A stretch of 12,539 bases of DNA from Anaerolineales bacterium (GCA_023250385.1 JAHFAU010000036.1:1372-13910), one strand, 5' to 3'; shown: positions 1 through 6,475, counted from the first letter of the stretch. Numbers and translations are program-made. Notes: generated by a model not told the origin, from the sequence alone.

Positions 1-455
1 GCGCGGCGGATCTGGACATCCATTCCCGAGTTGACTGCCACGCCCATGACCCACAGGATGAGGTCGCTGTCGGCGGGGGCCAACCAGAAGTGGTTCTCAC
101 CTAAGCGCGACAGCACCGGGTCGTTGATGATCCCGCCCTCCCGAGTGGTGATCAGGACGTACTTGCCTTGGCCCACTTTGCACTTGCTCAGGTCGCGCGG
201 GGTGAGATGATTGGTAAAGGCAAACGCATCCGGGCCGGTGATCTCCACCGGCTGCTCGACGCCCACGTCCCACAGAGTGACATCCTCGATCAGGCTCCAA
301 TACTCAAGCTCATAATCCTCGAAGCCCTGCGGGATGAACATGTGGTTGTAGACGCTGAAGACTTTAGCGCCATGTCGCCGGGTGGAATCGAAGAAGGGCG
401 ACTTGCGGACCCGCGGGTTCATCTGCATGATGACGGCGTTATTGGATGTGGTCAC
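1..455 (-). CDS. DmdA/GcvT-like aminomethyltransferase family protein, N-terminal part (3' end outside window)
   Basis: The visible 151 residues match the N-terminal part of the GcvT/DmdA fold, tetrahydrofolate-dependent enzymes that move or remove a one-carbon group. Motifs seen are VYNHMFIPQGF, LWDVGVEQPVEITGPDAFAF, LTPRDLSKCKVGQGKY and GGIINDPVLSRLGENHFWLA. The VYNHM block and the INDPV...HFWLAPADSDL block look closer to the DMSP demethylase DmdA than to classical GcvT. The real substrate (DMSP, glycine-like, sarcosine-like) cannot be read from this part, so no symbol is given. The start is GTG at 455, chosen because AAGGAGA lies 6 nt upstream; an internal ATG lacks such a site. A promoter with a perfect TTGACA lies just upstream. 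The gene diverges from the endonuclease III gene. The reading frame is open to the window edge. Confidence 0.85.
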   Translation of the reverse strand, partial: MTTSNNAVIMQMNPRVRKSPFFDSTRRHGAKVFSVYNHMFIPQGFEDYELEYWSLIEDVTLWDVGVEQPVEITGPDAFAFTNHLTPRDLSKCKVGQGKYVLITTREGGIINDPVLSRLGENHFWLAPADSDLILWVMGVAVNSGMDVQIRR

Positions 456-482
456 GTTCAGTCTCCTTTGGTTCGCGAGCCC

Positions 483-512
483 AATATATCTCTGCCCCCA
501 GTTGGATGTCAA
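483..512 (-). promoter_or_regulatory. Promoter of the DmdA/GcvT-like gene
   Basis: On the minus strand a perfect -35 box TTGACA (512-507) is followed after 18 bp by TATATT (488-483). Transcription would start near 476. That leaves a leader of about 20 nt containing AAGGAGA (468-462) before the GTG at 455. This is the best sigma-70-type promoter in the window by sequence. Confidence 0.7.
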
Positions 513-588
513 CGGGAGGCCTTAGCTTGTGCGATAAAAAGAAGGCCATCGGGGTTCACCGCTTTAGGATGAGGGGTTTATGCCGGCT

Positions 589-597
589 TGGTAGAAT
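589..597 (+). promoter_or_regulatory. Extended -10 promoter of the endonuclease III-like gene
   Basis: TGGTAGAAT matches an extended -10 (TGn followed by TAGAAT at 592-597). No good -35 is seen at 16-18 bp, which is usual for extended -10 promoters. The expected start of transcription falls at about 604, on the GTG start codon itself, so the mRNA may be leaderless. Confidence 0.5.
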
Positions 598-603
598 CCC
601 GCT

Positions 604-1305
604 GTGCGATCGCCACGCCAGCTGGCCCGGCAGGTCCACCAGCGGCTATTGAAGGCCTACGGCGAGCCCACCTGGCGTGACCCCAAGCCGCCGGTCGACG
701 AGCTGGTCTCGACCATCCTCTCCCAGAACACCAATGACCTCAACCGCGACCGGGCCTTCGAGACGCTCCGGTCCCGGTTCCCGACTTGGGACTCCGTCCG
801 GGATGCCAAACCTAGCCAGGTCGTCCGCGCCATCCGGGTGGCGGGGATTGCCAACCAGAAAGGGCCCCGCATCCAGGCCGCGTTGCGAGCGATCACGGAC
901 GAGCGGGGGCGGATCGAGCTGGATTTCTTAAGGAAGCAAGCCCCGGAGGCGGTCCGTGAATGGTTGCTGCAGATCAAGGGGGTCGGGCCGAAGACTGCCG
1001 CGATCGTGATGCAATTCGCCCTCGACATTCCCGCCTTTCCGGTCGATACCCATATCCACCGGGTGAGCGGCCGGATCGGGCTGCGCCCGCCCAAGGCCAG
1101 CCGCGAGCAGGCCCACGAAATCCTCGCTGAACATTTCGCTCCGGAAACCTATTACGCCGCCCACTTAAATCTCATTCGGCACGGGCGGGAGATCTGCAAG
1201 GCCGGTCGCCCGCGCTGCGAGCAGTGCAGTCTCACCGACCTGTGTGACTACTATGCGAGGTTAAATCCCAAACCCAGCTCAGCCGTCCGCCAATCATCGG
1301 GCTGA
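604..1305 (+). CDS. nth: Endonuclease III-family DNA glycosylase/AP lyase (HhH-GPD, [4Fe-4S])
   Basis: This 233-residue protein is a base-excision repair enzyme that removes oxidised pyrimidines and cuts the abasic strand. The helix-hairpin-helix is IKGVGPKTAA. Its K130 is the expected catalytic lysine, and D148 in FPVDTHIHRVSGR is the conserved aspartate. The 18-residue spacing equals that of E. coli Nth K120/D138. The cluster loop has C198, C205, C208 and C214 in the pattern C-x6-C-x2-C-x5-C. The N-terminal LSQNTND replaces the LSAQATD of classical Nth, so it belongs to a divergent Nth-like branch and its substrate range may differ. The start is GTG at 604. There is no Shine-Dalgarno sequence, and an extended -10 ends 6 nt before the codon, which suggests a leaderless message. 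It lies 90 bp upstream of the metallo-hydrolase gene. Confidence 0.9.
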   Translation: MRSPRQLARQVHQRLLKAYGEPTWRDPKPPVDELVSTILSQNTNDLNRDRAFETLRSRFPTWDSVRDAKPSQVVRAIRVAGIANQKGPRIQAALRAITDERGRIELDFLRKQAPEAVREWLLQIKGVGPKTAAIVMQFALDIPAFPVDTHIHRVSGRIGLRPPKASREQAHEILAEHFAPETYYAAHLNLIRHGREICKAGRPRCEQCSLTDLCDYYARLNPKPSSAVRQSSG

Positions 1306-1360
1306 CCGGGGTCGTCGGACCTGGACCGGTACCTTCGCCCTCTCCGCCCGACACCTGGTC

Positions 1361-1366
1361 TATACT
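1361..1366 (+). promoter_or_regulatory. Possible -10 element before the metallo-hydrolase gene
   Basis: TATACT lies 29 bp upstream of the ATG at 1396, between the end of the nth-like gene and the GGAGG ribosome binding site (1386-1390). No convincing -35 is seen, so this rests on the hexamer and its position alone. Confidence 0.3.
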
Positions 1367-1395
1367 CAATCCGCCGATCATCTCCGGAGGTCAGC

Positions 1396-2079
1396 ATGTC
1401 CGTCAGCCTCACCTGGTACGGCCACGCCGCATTGGGTCTGGACATCAACGGGATCAAGGTCGCGGTCGATCCATTTCTATCGGGAAATCCAGCCGCAACC
1501 ATCAAGCCTGAGCAGGTGCAGGCCGACTACATCCTGATTACGCATGGCCACGGAGATCATGTCGGCGACGCGGTCGCGATCGCCAAGCGTACCGGAGCGA
1601 AGGTAATCAGCGTCAACGAGATTGCGGTTTGGTTCCAGAAGCAGGGCGTCGAGGCTCACGGCCAGCACTTGGGGGGCGGCCATCAACACGCTTTTGGCTA
1701 TCTCAAGCTCACCCTGGCACTGCACGGTTCCGGTCTGCCGGATGGATCCTACGGCGGCAACCCCTGCGGGCTGCTGATCACAACCAAGAACGGCGAGAAG
1801 TTTTACCTGGCGGGCGACACCGGCCTCTTCGGCGACATGCGCCTGATCGGCGAGGAGGGGCTTGACCTGGCCGTCTTACCGATCGGCGACAACTACACCA
1901 TGGGTCCCGACGACGCGCTGCGGGCAGTGAAGCTGCTGGGGCCGAAGCACGTCATCCCCATCCACTATGACACCTGGGATGTGATCGCCCAGGATCCCCA
2001 GGCCTGGGCCAAGCGGGTGAGGGCCGAGACCGCAACCGAGCCCCACGTTCTCAAGCCGGGCGAGAGCTTCAGCCTGTAG
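1396..2079 (+). CDS. UPF0173-type metal-dependent hydrolase (metallo-beta-lactamase fold)
   Basis: This 227-residue protein has the compact metallo-beta-lactamase fold of the UPF0173/YtkL type. The metal motif is H50-G-H52-G-D54-H55 (ITHGHGDH). Further ligand candidates are H110, D141 in YLAGDTGLF and H190 in IPIHYDTW. The N-terminal WYGHAAL and VDPFLSGNP are typical of the family. It is probably a cytosolic binuclear-metal hydrolase; family members lack one agreed physiological substrate, so none is given. The ATG at 1396 has GGAGG five bases upstream. The length is usual for the family and all metal-site residues appear present. The MFS transporter gene follows after 59 bp on the same strand and may be cotranscribed. 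Confidence 0.88.
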   Translation: MSVSLTWYGHAALGLDINGIKVAVDPFLSGNPAATIKPEQVQADYILITHGHGDHVGDAVAIAKRTGAKVISVNEIAVWFQKQGVEAHGQHLGGGHQHAFGYLKLTLALHGSGLPDGSYGGNPCGLLITTKNGEKFYLAGDTGLFGDMRLIGEEGLDLAVLPIGDNYTMGPDDALRAVKLLGPKHVIPIHYDTWDVIAQDPQAWAKRVRAETATEPHVLKPGESFSL

Positions 2080-2138
2080 TTAAGCTGAGCGAGATCGGGC
2101 CTGCACCTGATCGCCCCGCCGGACCCGGCTGGCTCCGC

Positions 2139-3509
2139 TTGGCCGGCCTGACGCTGTTCGCGCTTGGCTTCGGCATGGCGACCAACACCCTGGATCCGGT
2201 CTTGCTCAGCTACAAGGCGGCCCTGCTCGCGCCGGAACACCGCAACACTGCCCTGGGCCTGACCACTGCCGCCGGGCTTTTGGTGGCCACATTCACGCAG
2301 CCCGTGGTTGGGGCACTTTCCGATCGAACGCGCTCGCGCTGGGGCAGGCGGGTCCCCTTCTTTATCCTCGGAACCCCTTTATCCATTGCGAGTCTGTTCG
2401 CGGTCGCGCTGGCGCCATCCCTGGCCCTGTTGGTGCTCGGCTTCATGGCCTATGAACTTGCCTCCAACACGGCTCAAGCCCCCTGGCAGGCGCTGCTGCC
2501 GGACCAGGTCGCGCCCTCGAGGCGGGGCGCTGCTTCCGGCCTGAAAACGGTGTTCGAGATCCTGGCGTTTGTCGCGGGCCGGCGAGCCGCCGGTTACTTG
2601 ATTGCCGACGAGCAGGTCCTCACCGCGGCAGCAGTTGCTGCGCTGGTGTTCGTGTCATCCATGATTCTCACCACGATCGCGTCCCGCGAGGGGCGGGCCT
2701 CCGCGCCCACCGGGCAGGTCCCGGGTCGACCGCTGCGCATGTCAGGCAACGTCGCGGGCGGACCGCTCAACCCAGGCCGCAGCCTCGCGGGCGGACCGCC
2801 CAGCTTGGACCGCGCTGCCGCTGCCGGCCCGCCCTCCGGCCGGCCCCGCCTGGCAGCTTCAATCTTCGAGAAGCTCGGACTCGCGGGCCGGACCGCGTGG
2901 CCGCCCGGGTTTGGCTGGTGGTTCCTCAATCGCGGATTGTTCTGGGGCGGGCTGATCGCGCTCAGCAGCTTTGTGCTCTTCTATCTAGAAGACGTAGTGG
3001 GGATGAGCTTCGCTGAAGCGTCCCGTTTCTTTGGTGACCTCTCCTTGGTGTTGGGCCTTTCGCTGCTGGGAATCGCCTTTCCGGCCGGGCGGCTGTCCGA
3101 TCGGATCGGCCGCCGGCCCCTGATCCTTGCTAGCTGCCTGGTGGCCATCCTGGGCAACGTCGTGTTCCTGACTGCCCGCAGCCGACCGACATTGATTCTG
3201 GGCGGGAGCTTGCTAGGATTGGCGGCCGGCACCTACCTGGCCTCCAACTGGGCACTGGCCACGGACCTGGTGCCGCGCTTCCAGGCAGCTCGCTACCTAG
3301 GGATTGCCAACATCGCCACTGCCGGGGGAAGTTTTCTCGCCCGCTTCGCGGGAGGGGCACTGATCGACCCGATCAATCGGATCTTCGAGAGTCGCTCGGC
3401 CGGATACTTCACCCTCTATGGCCTCACCCTGGTCGGTTTTCTGCTTGCGACGTTGGCCGTGCTCCGGCTGCCCAAGGCCGCCTTCTTCACCGCGCCAACG
3501 GTGCAATAA
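2139..3509 (+). CDS. MFS transporter with a repeat-expanded central loop
   Basis: This integral membrane secondary transporter is 456 residues from the TTG chosen here. The loop between helices 2 and 3 carries the MFS signature SDRTRSRWGRR (61-71), in the form seen in sugar/cation symporter-like (GPH or SLC45-like) members. The second half repeats it as GRLSDRIGRRPL (317-328). Hydrophobic segments fit about 12 helices, six on each side of a loop near 185-255. That loop is Gly/Pro/Arg-rich and holds four 11-residue repeats. The substrate is unknown. The start is uncertain. The frame is open back to 1971, but the only usual start before the first helix is TTG 2139, and it has no clear ribosome binding site. 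ATG 2175 would remove half of helix 1. It probably shares a transcript with the upstream hydrolase gene. Confidence 0.82.
   Translation: MAGLTLFALGFGMATNTLDPVLLSYKAALLAPEHRNTALGLTTAAGLLVATFTQPVVGALSDRTRSRWGRRVPFFILGTPLSIASLFAVALAPSLALLVLGFMAYELASNTAQAPWQALLPDQVAPSRRGAASGLKTVFEILAFVAGRRAAGYLIADEQVLTAAAVAALVFVSSMILTTIASREGRASAPTGQVPGRPLRMSGNVAGGPLNPGRSLAGGPPSLDRAAAAGPPSGRPRLAASIFEKLGLAGRTAWPPGFGWWFLNRGLFWGGLIALSSFVLFYLEDVVGMSFAEASRFFGDLSLVLGLSLLGIAFPAGRLSDRIGRRPLILASCLVAILGNVVFLTARSRPTLILGGSLLGLAAGTYLASNWALATDLVPRFQAARYLGIANIATAGGSFLARFAGGALIDPINRIFESRSAGYFTLYGLTLVGFLLATLAVLRLPKAAFFTAPTVQ
2718..2849 (+). repeat. Four tandem 33-bp repeats in the MFS central loop
   Basis: Four in-frame units of 11 codons encode VPGRPLRMSGN, VAGGPLNPGRS, LAGGPPSLDRA and AAAGPPSGRPR. 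Units 2 and 3 share the exact 15-mer TCGCGGGCGGACCGC (2752-2766 and 2785-2799). A near copy with one extra C lies at 2881-2896, outside the tandem block. The repeat count is my alignment by eye; unit 1 is the most diverged. Confidence 0.6.
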
Positions 3510-3519
3510 ATCCAATCCT

Positions 3520-3542
3520 GCCCGCCAGGCGGGCCGCGGCCC
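3520..3542. repeat. GC-rich inverted repeats after the MFS gene
   Basis: GCCCGCC-A-GGCGGGC (3520-3534) overlaps the perfect 12-bp palindrome GGGCCGCGGCCC (3531-3542). They start 10 bp after the MFS stop codon. No T tract follows, so a classical intrinsic terminator is not supported. They could still slow or end transcription, or be GC-rich chance. Confidence 0.4.
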
Positions 3543-3565
3543 GGTCCGGCTGACGCTACGGGGTG

Positions 3566-3571
3566 TAGAAT
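3566..3571 (+). promoter_or_regulatory. Possible -10 element before the EF-like small gene
   Basis: TAGAAT lies 44 bp upstream of the ATG at 3616, giving a predicted leader of about 38 nt with a very strong AAGGAGG (3605-3611). A -35 at normal spacing is not evident. The same hexamer precedes the nth-like and PPDK_N-like genes. Confidence 0.4.
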
Positions 3572-3615
3572 CGAATCTAGCTGCGGGAGTGGAAGTTTAC
3601 CTAGAAGGAGGCCAT

Positions 3616-3879
3616 ATGGCGGACGAACAACGTATCGGGAAGATCGTCCACTTCTTCGACAAGATCAGCGTGGCGGTGGTCGCGTTGGAGTCCGGCCTTA
3701 AAGTGGGCGACAAGGTGCACGTGCTCGGGACCCAGACCGACTTCCTTCAGGAGATTGGTTCCATGCAAGTCGAGCACGAGCCGGTCACCACCGTGGCGGC
3801 CGGCAAGGAAGTCGCCATCAAGCTGGACCAGCCGGCCCGCAAGGGGGATGCGTTGTTGTGGCCGGCAGCCGAGAGCTGA
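3616..3879 (+). CDS. Translation elongation factor-like protein (stand-alone EF-Tu domain-2-like beta barrel)
   Basis: This 87-residue protein resembles domain 2 of translational GTPases. It has IGKIVHFFDKISVAVVAL, LKVGDKVHVLG, TDFLQEIGSMQVEHEPV and GKEVAIKLDQPARKGDALLW, the usual beta-barrel pattern. There is no P-loop or other GTPase motif, so it cannot be a GTPase itself. Small proteins of this type occur in archaea and some bacteria, mostly annotated only as elongation factor-like; their role is not known to me. The start is ATG 3616, with AAGGAGG four bases upstream; this decides against a longer reading frame running back into the MFS gene. The stop is 7 bp from the end of the convergent histidine kinase gene, with no room for a terminator between them. 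It is cytosolic, with no signal or membrane segment. Confidence 0.85.
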   Translation: MADEQRIGKIVHFFDKISVAVVALESGLKVGDKVHVLGTQTDFLQEIGSMQVEHEPVTTVAAGKEVAIKLDQPARKGDALLWPAAES

Positions 3880-3886
3880 GTTCGGT

Positions 3887-5140
3887 CTAGGCCAGGGCCA
3901 GTGCGATCGTAAAGGTCGCGCCCTGCTCCGCTCCGGCGCTCTCGGCCCACACCCGGCCTCCGTGGGCCTCGGCGATGGCCTTGACGATCGAGAGCCCCAA
4001 CCCCATTCCCTGGTGCTTGCGGGTCATATGATCCTCGACCTGGTAGAACTGGTCGAAGATCCGCTCGAACTCGCCAGCAGGAATCCCGATCCCGCTGTCG
4101 GTCACCCGAATCCAGCCCTCGGATCCATGTCGCTCTAGTTTCAGTCGGATTTCGCCTTCCGGCGGGGTAAAGCGCATGGCGTTGTTCAGCAGATTCGTCA
4201 AAGCCATGCTGAGCTTTGGCGCGTCGATCTGGGCCCGCAGTGGCTCCGCATCCAGCTCGACCAGCAGGCGCTGACCTTTGGCCTGAATCAGGTCGGCCAC
4301 CTCTGATTGGGCCGTCCGGATTGGCAACTGCAGAGCCTGCACCTCCAGGGCGAGCTCGCGTGACCCGACCCTCATCGCATCGATATTCGTCATGACCTCG
4401 ATCAGGCTGCGCATGCGCAGCGCCATGTTCAGCACTGTCTCGGCGTGCTCGGAGCTCTCGCCGCCCGCCTCTTCTTTGAGCAAGGCCGCATATCCCAAGA
4501 TGACCCCCAGGGGCGTGCGCAGCTCGTGCGAGGCCCGGGCGATGAACCCGCTCTTCATTCGATCCAGCTTACCCAGCTCCTCATAGGCCTTCTTGAGGGC
4601 ATTGAGCAGCCGGGCGTTGTTGATCGCCACCGCCGCCTGGGAGGCGACAATCCCCAGGGTTTCCAGGTCCCGCTTCTCAAAAGCTCCGTTCCGTTTGTTG
4701 ATCGCCTCCAATACCCCGATGACCTCATCTCGCATCCGCATCGGCACCGCCGCCAGGGAGCGGGTCTTGAGCTTGGTCTTCTCCTCGACCTGCTGGAAGT
4801 GACGGGGGTCTTGGGCCACTTCGTTGATGATCAGGGGCCGGTTTTCCTTAAAGACCGTCCCCGCAATTGATCCTTCCATCGGCACCGGAATCCGGCGCAG
4901 CTCCTCGGGGTTGGTCCCGGTGGCCGCGGCGAAGAACAGGTCCTTGGTGTTTTCGTCCACCAGCAAGATCGAAGCACCTTCGCTGTCCACCAGATCGGCG
5001 GTCGAATCCATGATGAATTGCAGCAGCCGATTCAGCTCGAGGGTGGAGTTAAGCGTGACACTGATCTCCAAGAGCCGGGAGCGCTGAAACACGAGCTCGC
5101 GGATCCAATCGAGCTCCTGCTTGAGTTCCTGGACGGCCAC
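3887..5140 (-). CDS. Soluble GAF-domain sensor histidine kinase
   Basis: This 417-residue two-component kinase has no membrane segment, so it probably acts in the cytosol. A short coiled coil (about 1-30) leads to a GAF sensor domain (about 34-180, with SEGASILLVDE and AVPMRMRDEVIGVLEAINK). A dimerisation domain follows, with the phospho-acceptor H205 in FIARASHELRTPLGVILGY. The HATPase domain shows the N box LTNLLNNAMRFTP, the G1 box VTDSGIGIP, the F box RIFDQFYQVED and the G2 box GMGLGLS. No response regulator is next to it, so it is an orphan kinase. The start GTG 5140 is chosen because the homology begins there and a promoter lies just upstream. The 52 codons further upstream read antisense into dnaN and look spurious. 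No Shine-Dalgarno is seen; the message may be leaderless. Confidence 0.9.
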   Translation of the reverse strand: MAVQELKQELDWIRELVFQRSRLLEISVTLNSTLELNRLLQFIMDSTADLVDSEGASILLVDENTKDLFFAAATGTNPEELRRIPVPMEGSIAGTVFKENRPLIINEVAQDPRHFQQVEEKTKLKTRSLAAVPMRMRDEVIGVLEAINKRNGAFEKRDLETLGIVASQAAVAINNARLLNALKKAYEELGKLDRMKSGFIARASHELRTPLGVILGYAALLKEEAGGESSEHAETVLNMALRMRSLIEVMTNIDAMRVGSRELALEVQALQLPIRTAQSEVADLIQAKGQRLLVELDAEPLRAQIDAPKLSMALTNLLNNAMRFTPPEGEIRLKLERHGSEGWIRVTDSGIGIPAGEFERIFDQFYQVEDHMTRKHQGMGLGLSIVKAIAEAHGGRVWAESAGAEQGATFTIALALA

Positions 5141-5146
5141 GGCGCA

Positions 5147-5175
5147 AGTGTATTCGAGAGCAGCAGGCTTGTCTA
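5147..5175 (-). promoter_or_regulatory. Promoter of the GAF-histidine kinase gene
   Basis: On the minus strand TAGACA (5175-5170) is followed after 17 bp by TACACT (5152-5147). Each is close to consensus. The start of transcription is expected at about 5140, exactly at the GTG start codon. Its -35 overlaps the -35 of the divergent dnaN promoter. Confidence 0.6.
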
Positions 5176-5200
5176 CAAAAGCCAAACCGCAGGGTATACT
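5172..5200 (+). promoter_or_regulatory. Promoter of dnaN
   Basis: TCTACA (5172-5177) is followed after 17 bp by TATACT (5195-5200). The expected transcription start is near 5207, leaving a leader of about 11 nt before ATG 5218 without a Shine-Dalgarno sequence. The -35 shares four bases with the -35 of the divergent kinase promoter. Confidence 0.6.
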
Positions 5201-5217
5201 TCGCGATTGCACCCAAG

Positions 5218-6345
5218 ATGAAGCTCTCCGTCCTACAAGAAAACCTCTCCCACGGGCTGGCCACCGTGGCGCGGGCCGTCTCGCCCCGCAGCACACTGCC
5301 GGTGCTGGCCAATGTGCTGGTTGCCACGGAAGATGGCCGGCTGCGCCTTTCCGCCACCAATTTGGAGCTGGGGATTACCTGCTGGATTGGAGCCAAGGTC
5401 ACCGAGGAGGGCGCCACGACCGTCCCGGCCAGGACGTTTGTCGACTTAGTCAATACTCTCCCCGCCGATCGAGTGGAAATGGAGCTCACTCTGCGAACTC
5501 AGACCCTCAACGTTCGCGCCGGAGCCTTCGACAACAACATCAAATGCATTGACGCCCAGGAGTTTCCGCCGATGCCCCCCGCCGAGCTTGGGGAGGGCGT
5601 CCTGCTGGAGATGCAGGACCTGAGGGAAATGATCTCCCAAGTGGCTATCGCCGCCTCGAGCGACGACGCTCGCCCAGTGCTGACCGGCGTGCTGGTCGAG
5701 ATCGATGGCGCCCGCCTGACCCTCGCTGCGGCCGATGGCTTTCGGCTCTCGGTTCGCCGGGCCGAGCTGTCGGCGCCGGCCTCCAGCCCGGTGCGGGCCA
5801 TCGTCCCGGCCCGGGCGCTGACCGAGCTGGCTCGGATCGCGGGCGACGAGCAGATCCACATGCTGCTGCCGCCTGGCAGGGGCCAGGTGATCTTCCGCGG
5901 CCGGGACCTGGAGCTCGTTTCGCAGTTGATCGACGGCGCCTTCCCCGACTACCAGGGCATTATCCCATCCAGTCACACCAACCGGACGGTTCTCTCGACC
6001 GCCGGCTTTCTGAAGGCTTGCAAGGCGGCCGACATCTTCGCCCGCGAGGCCGCCCACTCCGCTCGGCTGAAGATTGCGCCGGGCACTGAGCTCGAGCCGG
6101 GCAGGGTCGAGGTCACCGCTACGGCCGCCGAGACCGGTTCCAATGAGGTTACCGTCGAGGCCACGGTTGACGGCGAGCCGATCGAGATCGCCTTCAACGT
6201 GCGTTTCCTGGTAGACGTGCTGAGTGTTGTCAACAGCCCGAACGTCGCGCTCGAGACCACCGGGCCGGCCGCCCCGGGCGTGATCAAGCCGGTTGGGCGG
6301 GATGATTTCCTGCACGTCGTCATGCCGATGCATCTCGGCCGCTAG
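5218..6345 (+). CDS. dnaN: DNA polymerase III beta subunit (sliding clamp)
   Basis: This 375-residue protein is the ring-forming processivity clamp that holds DNA polymerase III on DNA and also recruits repair factors. It has the three-fold clamp layout (about 1-120, 125-245 and 246-375). Recognisable parts are the N-terminal MKLSVLQENL, RSTLPVLANVLV, SATNLELGI, ARPVLTGVLVEI, AAADGFRLSVRRAEL, LIDGAFPDYQGIIP, FNVRFLVDVL and the closing VMPMHL. The length is close to the bacterial norm. It starts at ATG 5218 behind its own predicted promoter. The usual dnaA-dnaN-recF-gyrB neighbourhood is absent. Upstream is a divergent histidine kinase gene and downstream a separate transcription unit, so dnaN appears monocistronic. 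I saw no DnaA boxes of the TTATCCACA type nearby. Confidence 0.96.
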   Translation: MKLSVLQENLSHGLATVARAVSPRSTLPVLANVLVATEDGRLRLSATNLELGITCWIGAKVTEEGATTVPARTFVDLVNTLPADRVEMELTLRTQTLNVRAGAFDNNIKCIDAQEFPPMPPAELGEGVLLEMQDLREMISQVAIAASSDDARPVLTGVLVEIDGARLTLAAADGFRLSVRRAELSAPASSPVRAIVPARALTELARIAGDEQIHMLLPPGRGQVIFRGRDLELVSQLIDGAFPDYQGIIPSSHTNRTVLSTAGFLKACKAADIFAREAAHSARLKIAPGTELEPGRVEVTATAAETGSNEVTVEATVDGEPIEIAFNVRFLVDVLSVVNSPNVALETTGPAAPGVIKPVGRDDFLHVVMPMHLGR

Positions 6346-6435
6346 TTCGCGCTTTCAATCTCCAAACCCCTCCCGTACAACCCCTCTCGTAAGGCGCGCT
6401 GAGTCAAGCCAGGCTGAGCATTCGGGTTGCCGGAG

Positions 6436-6463
6436 AGTCGCACCGCCGACCCGCGACTAGAAT
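6436..6463 (+). promoter_or_regulatory. -10 element and inverted repeat before the PPDK_N-domain gene
   Basis: TAGAAT (6458-6463) lies 12 bp upstream of ATG 6476. The perfect 6-bp inverted repeat AGTCGC (6436-6441) and GCGACT (6453-6458), with 11 bp between, covers the spacer and shares the first base of the -10. This layout fits a repressor site, but it could be chance. No clear -35 is seen. Confidence 0.4.
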
Positions 6464-6475
6464 AGGCGTCACCGC

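Noticed and set aside
168..572. 134-residue plus-strand open frame at the left end
   Set aside because: It lies opposite the DmdA/GcvT-like gene, whose motifs and signals are clear.
2175..2177. ATG 2175 as the MFS start
   Set aside because: It would cut the first membrane helix in half and has no ribosome binding site. TTG 2139 is kept, with the uncertainty stated.
3418..3615. Longer frame reading into the EF-like gene from within the MFS gene
   Set aside because: It overlaps the MFS gene and gives Cys/Arg/Pro-rich sequence. AAGGAGG before ATG 3616 and the domain boundary fix the start.
5141..5296. 52-codon N-terminal extension of the histidine kinase (ATG at 5296)
   Set aside because: It runs antisense through the dnaN start and across the predicted promoters of both genes. 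It is Arg/Pro-rich with no domain, while the kinase homology begins at GTG 5140.
5446..6333. 295-residue minus-strand open frame opposite dnaN
   Set aside because: It is a shadow of a GC-rich coding strand, with biased composition and no recognisable motif, fully inside a certain gene.
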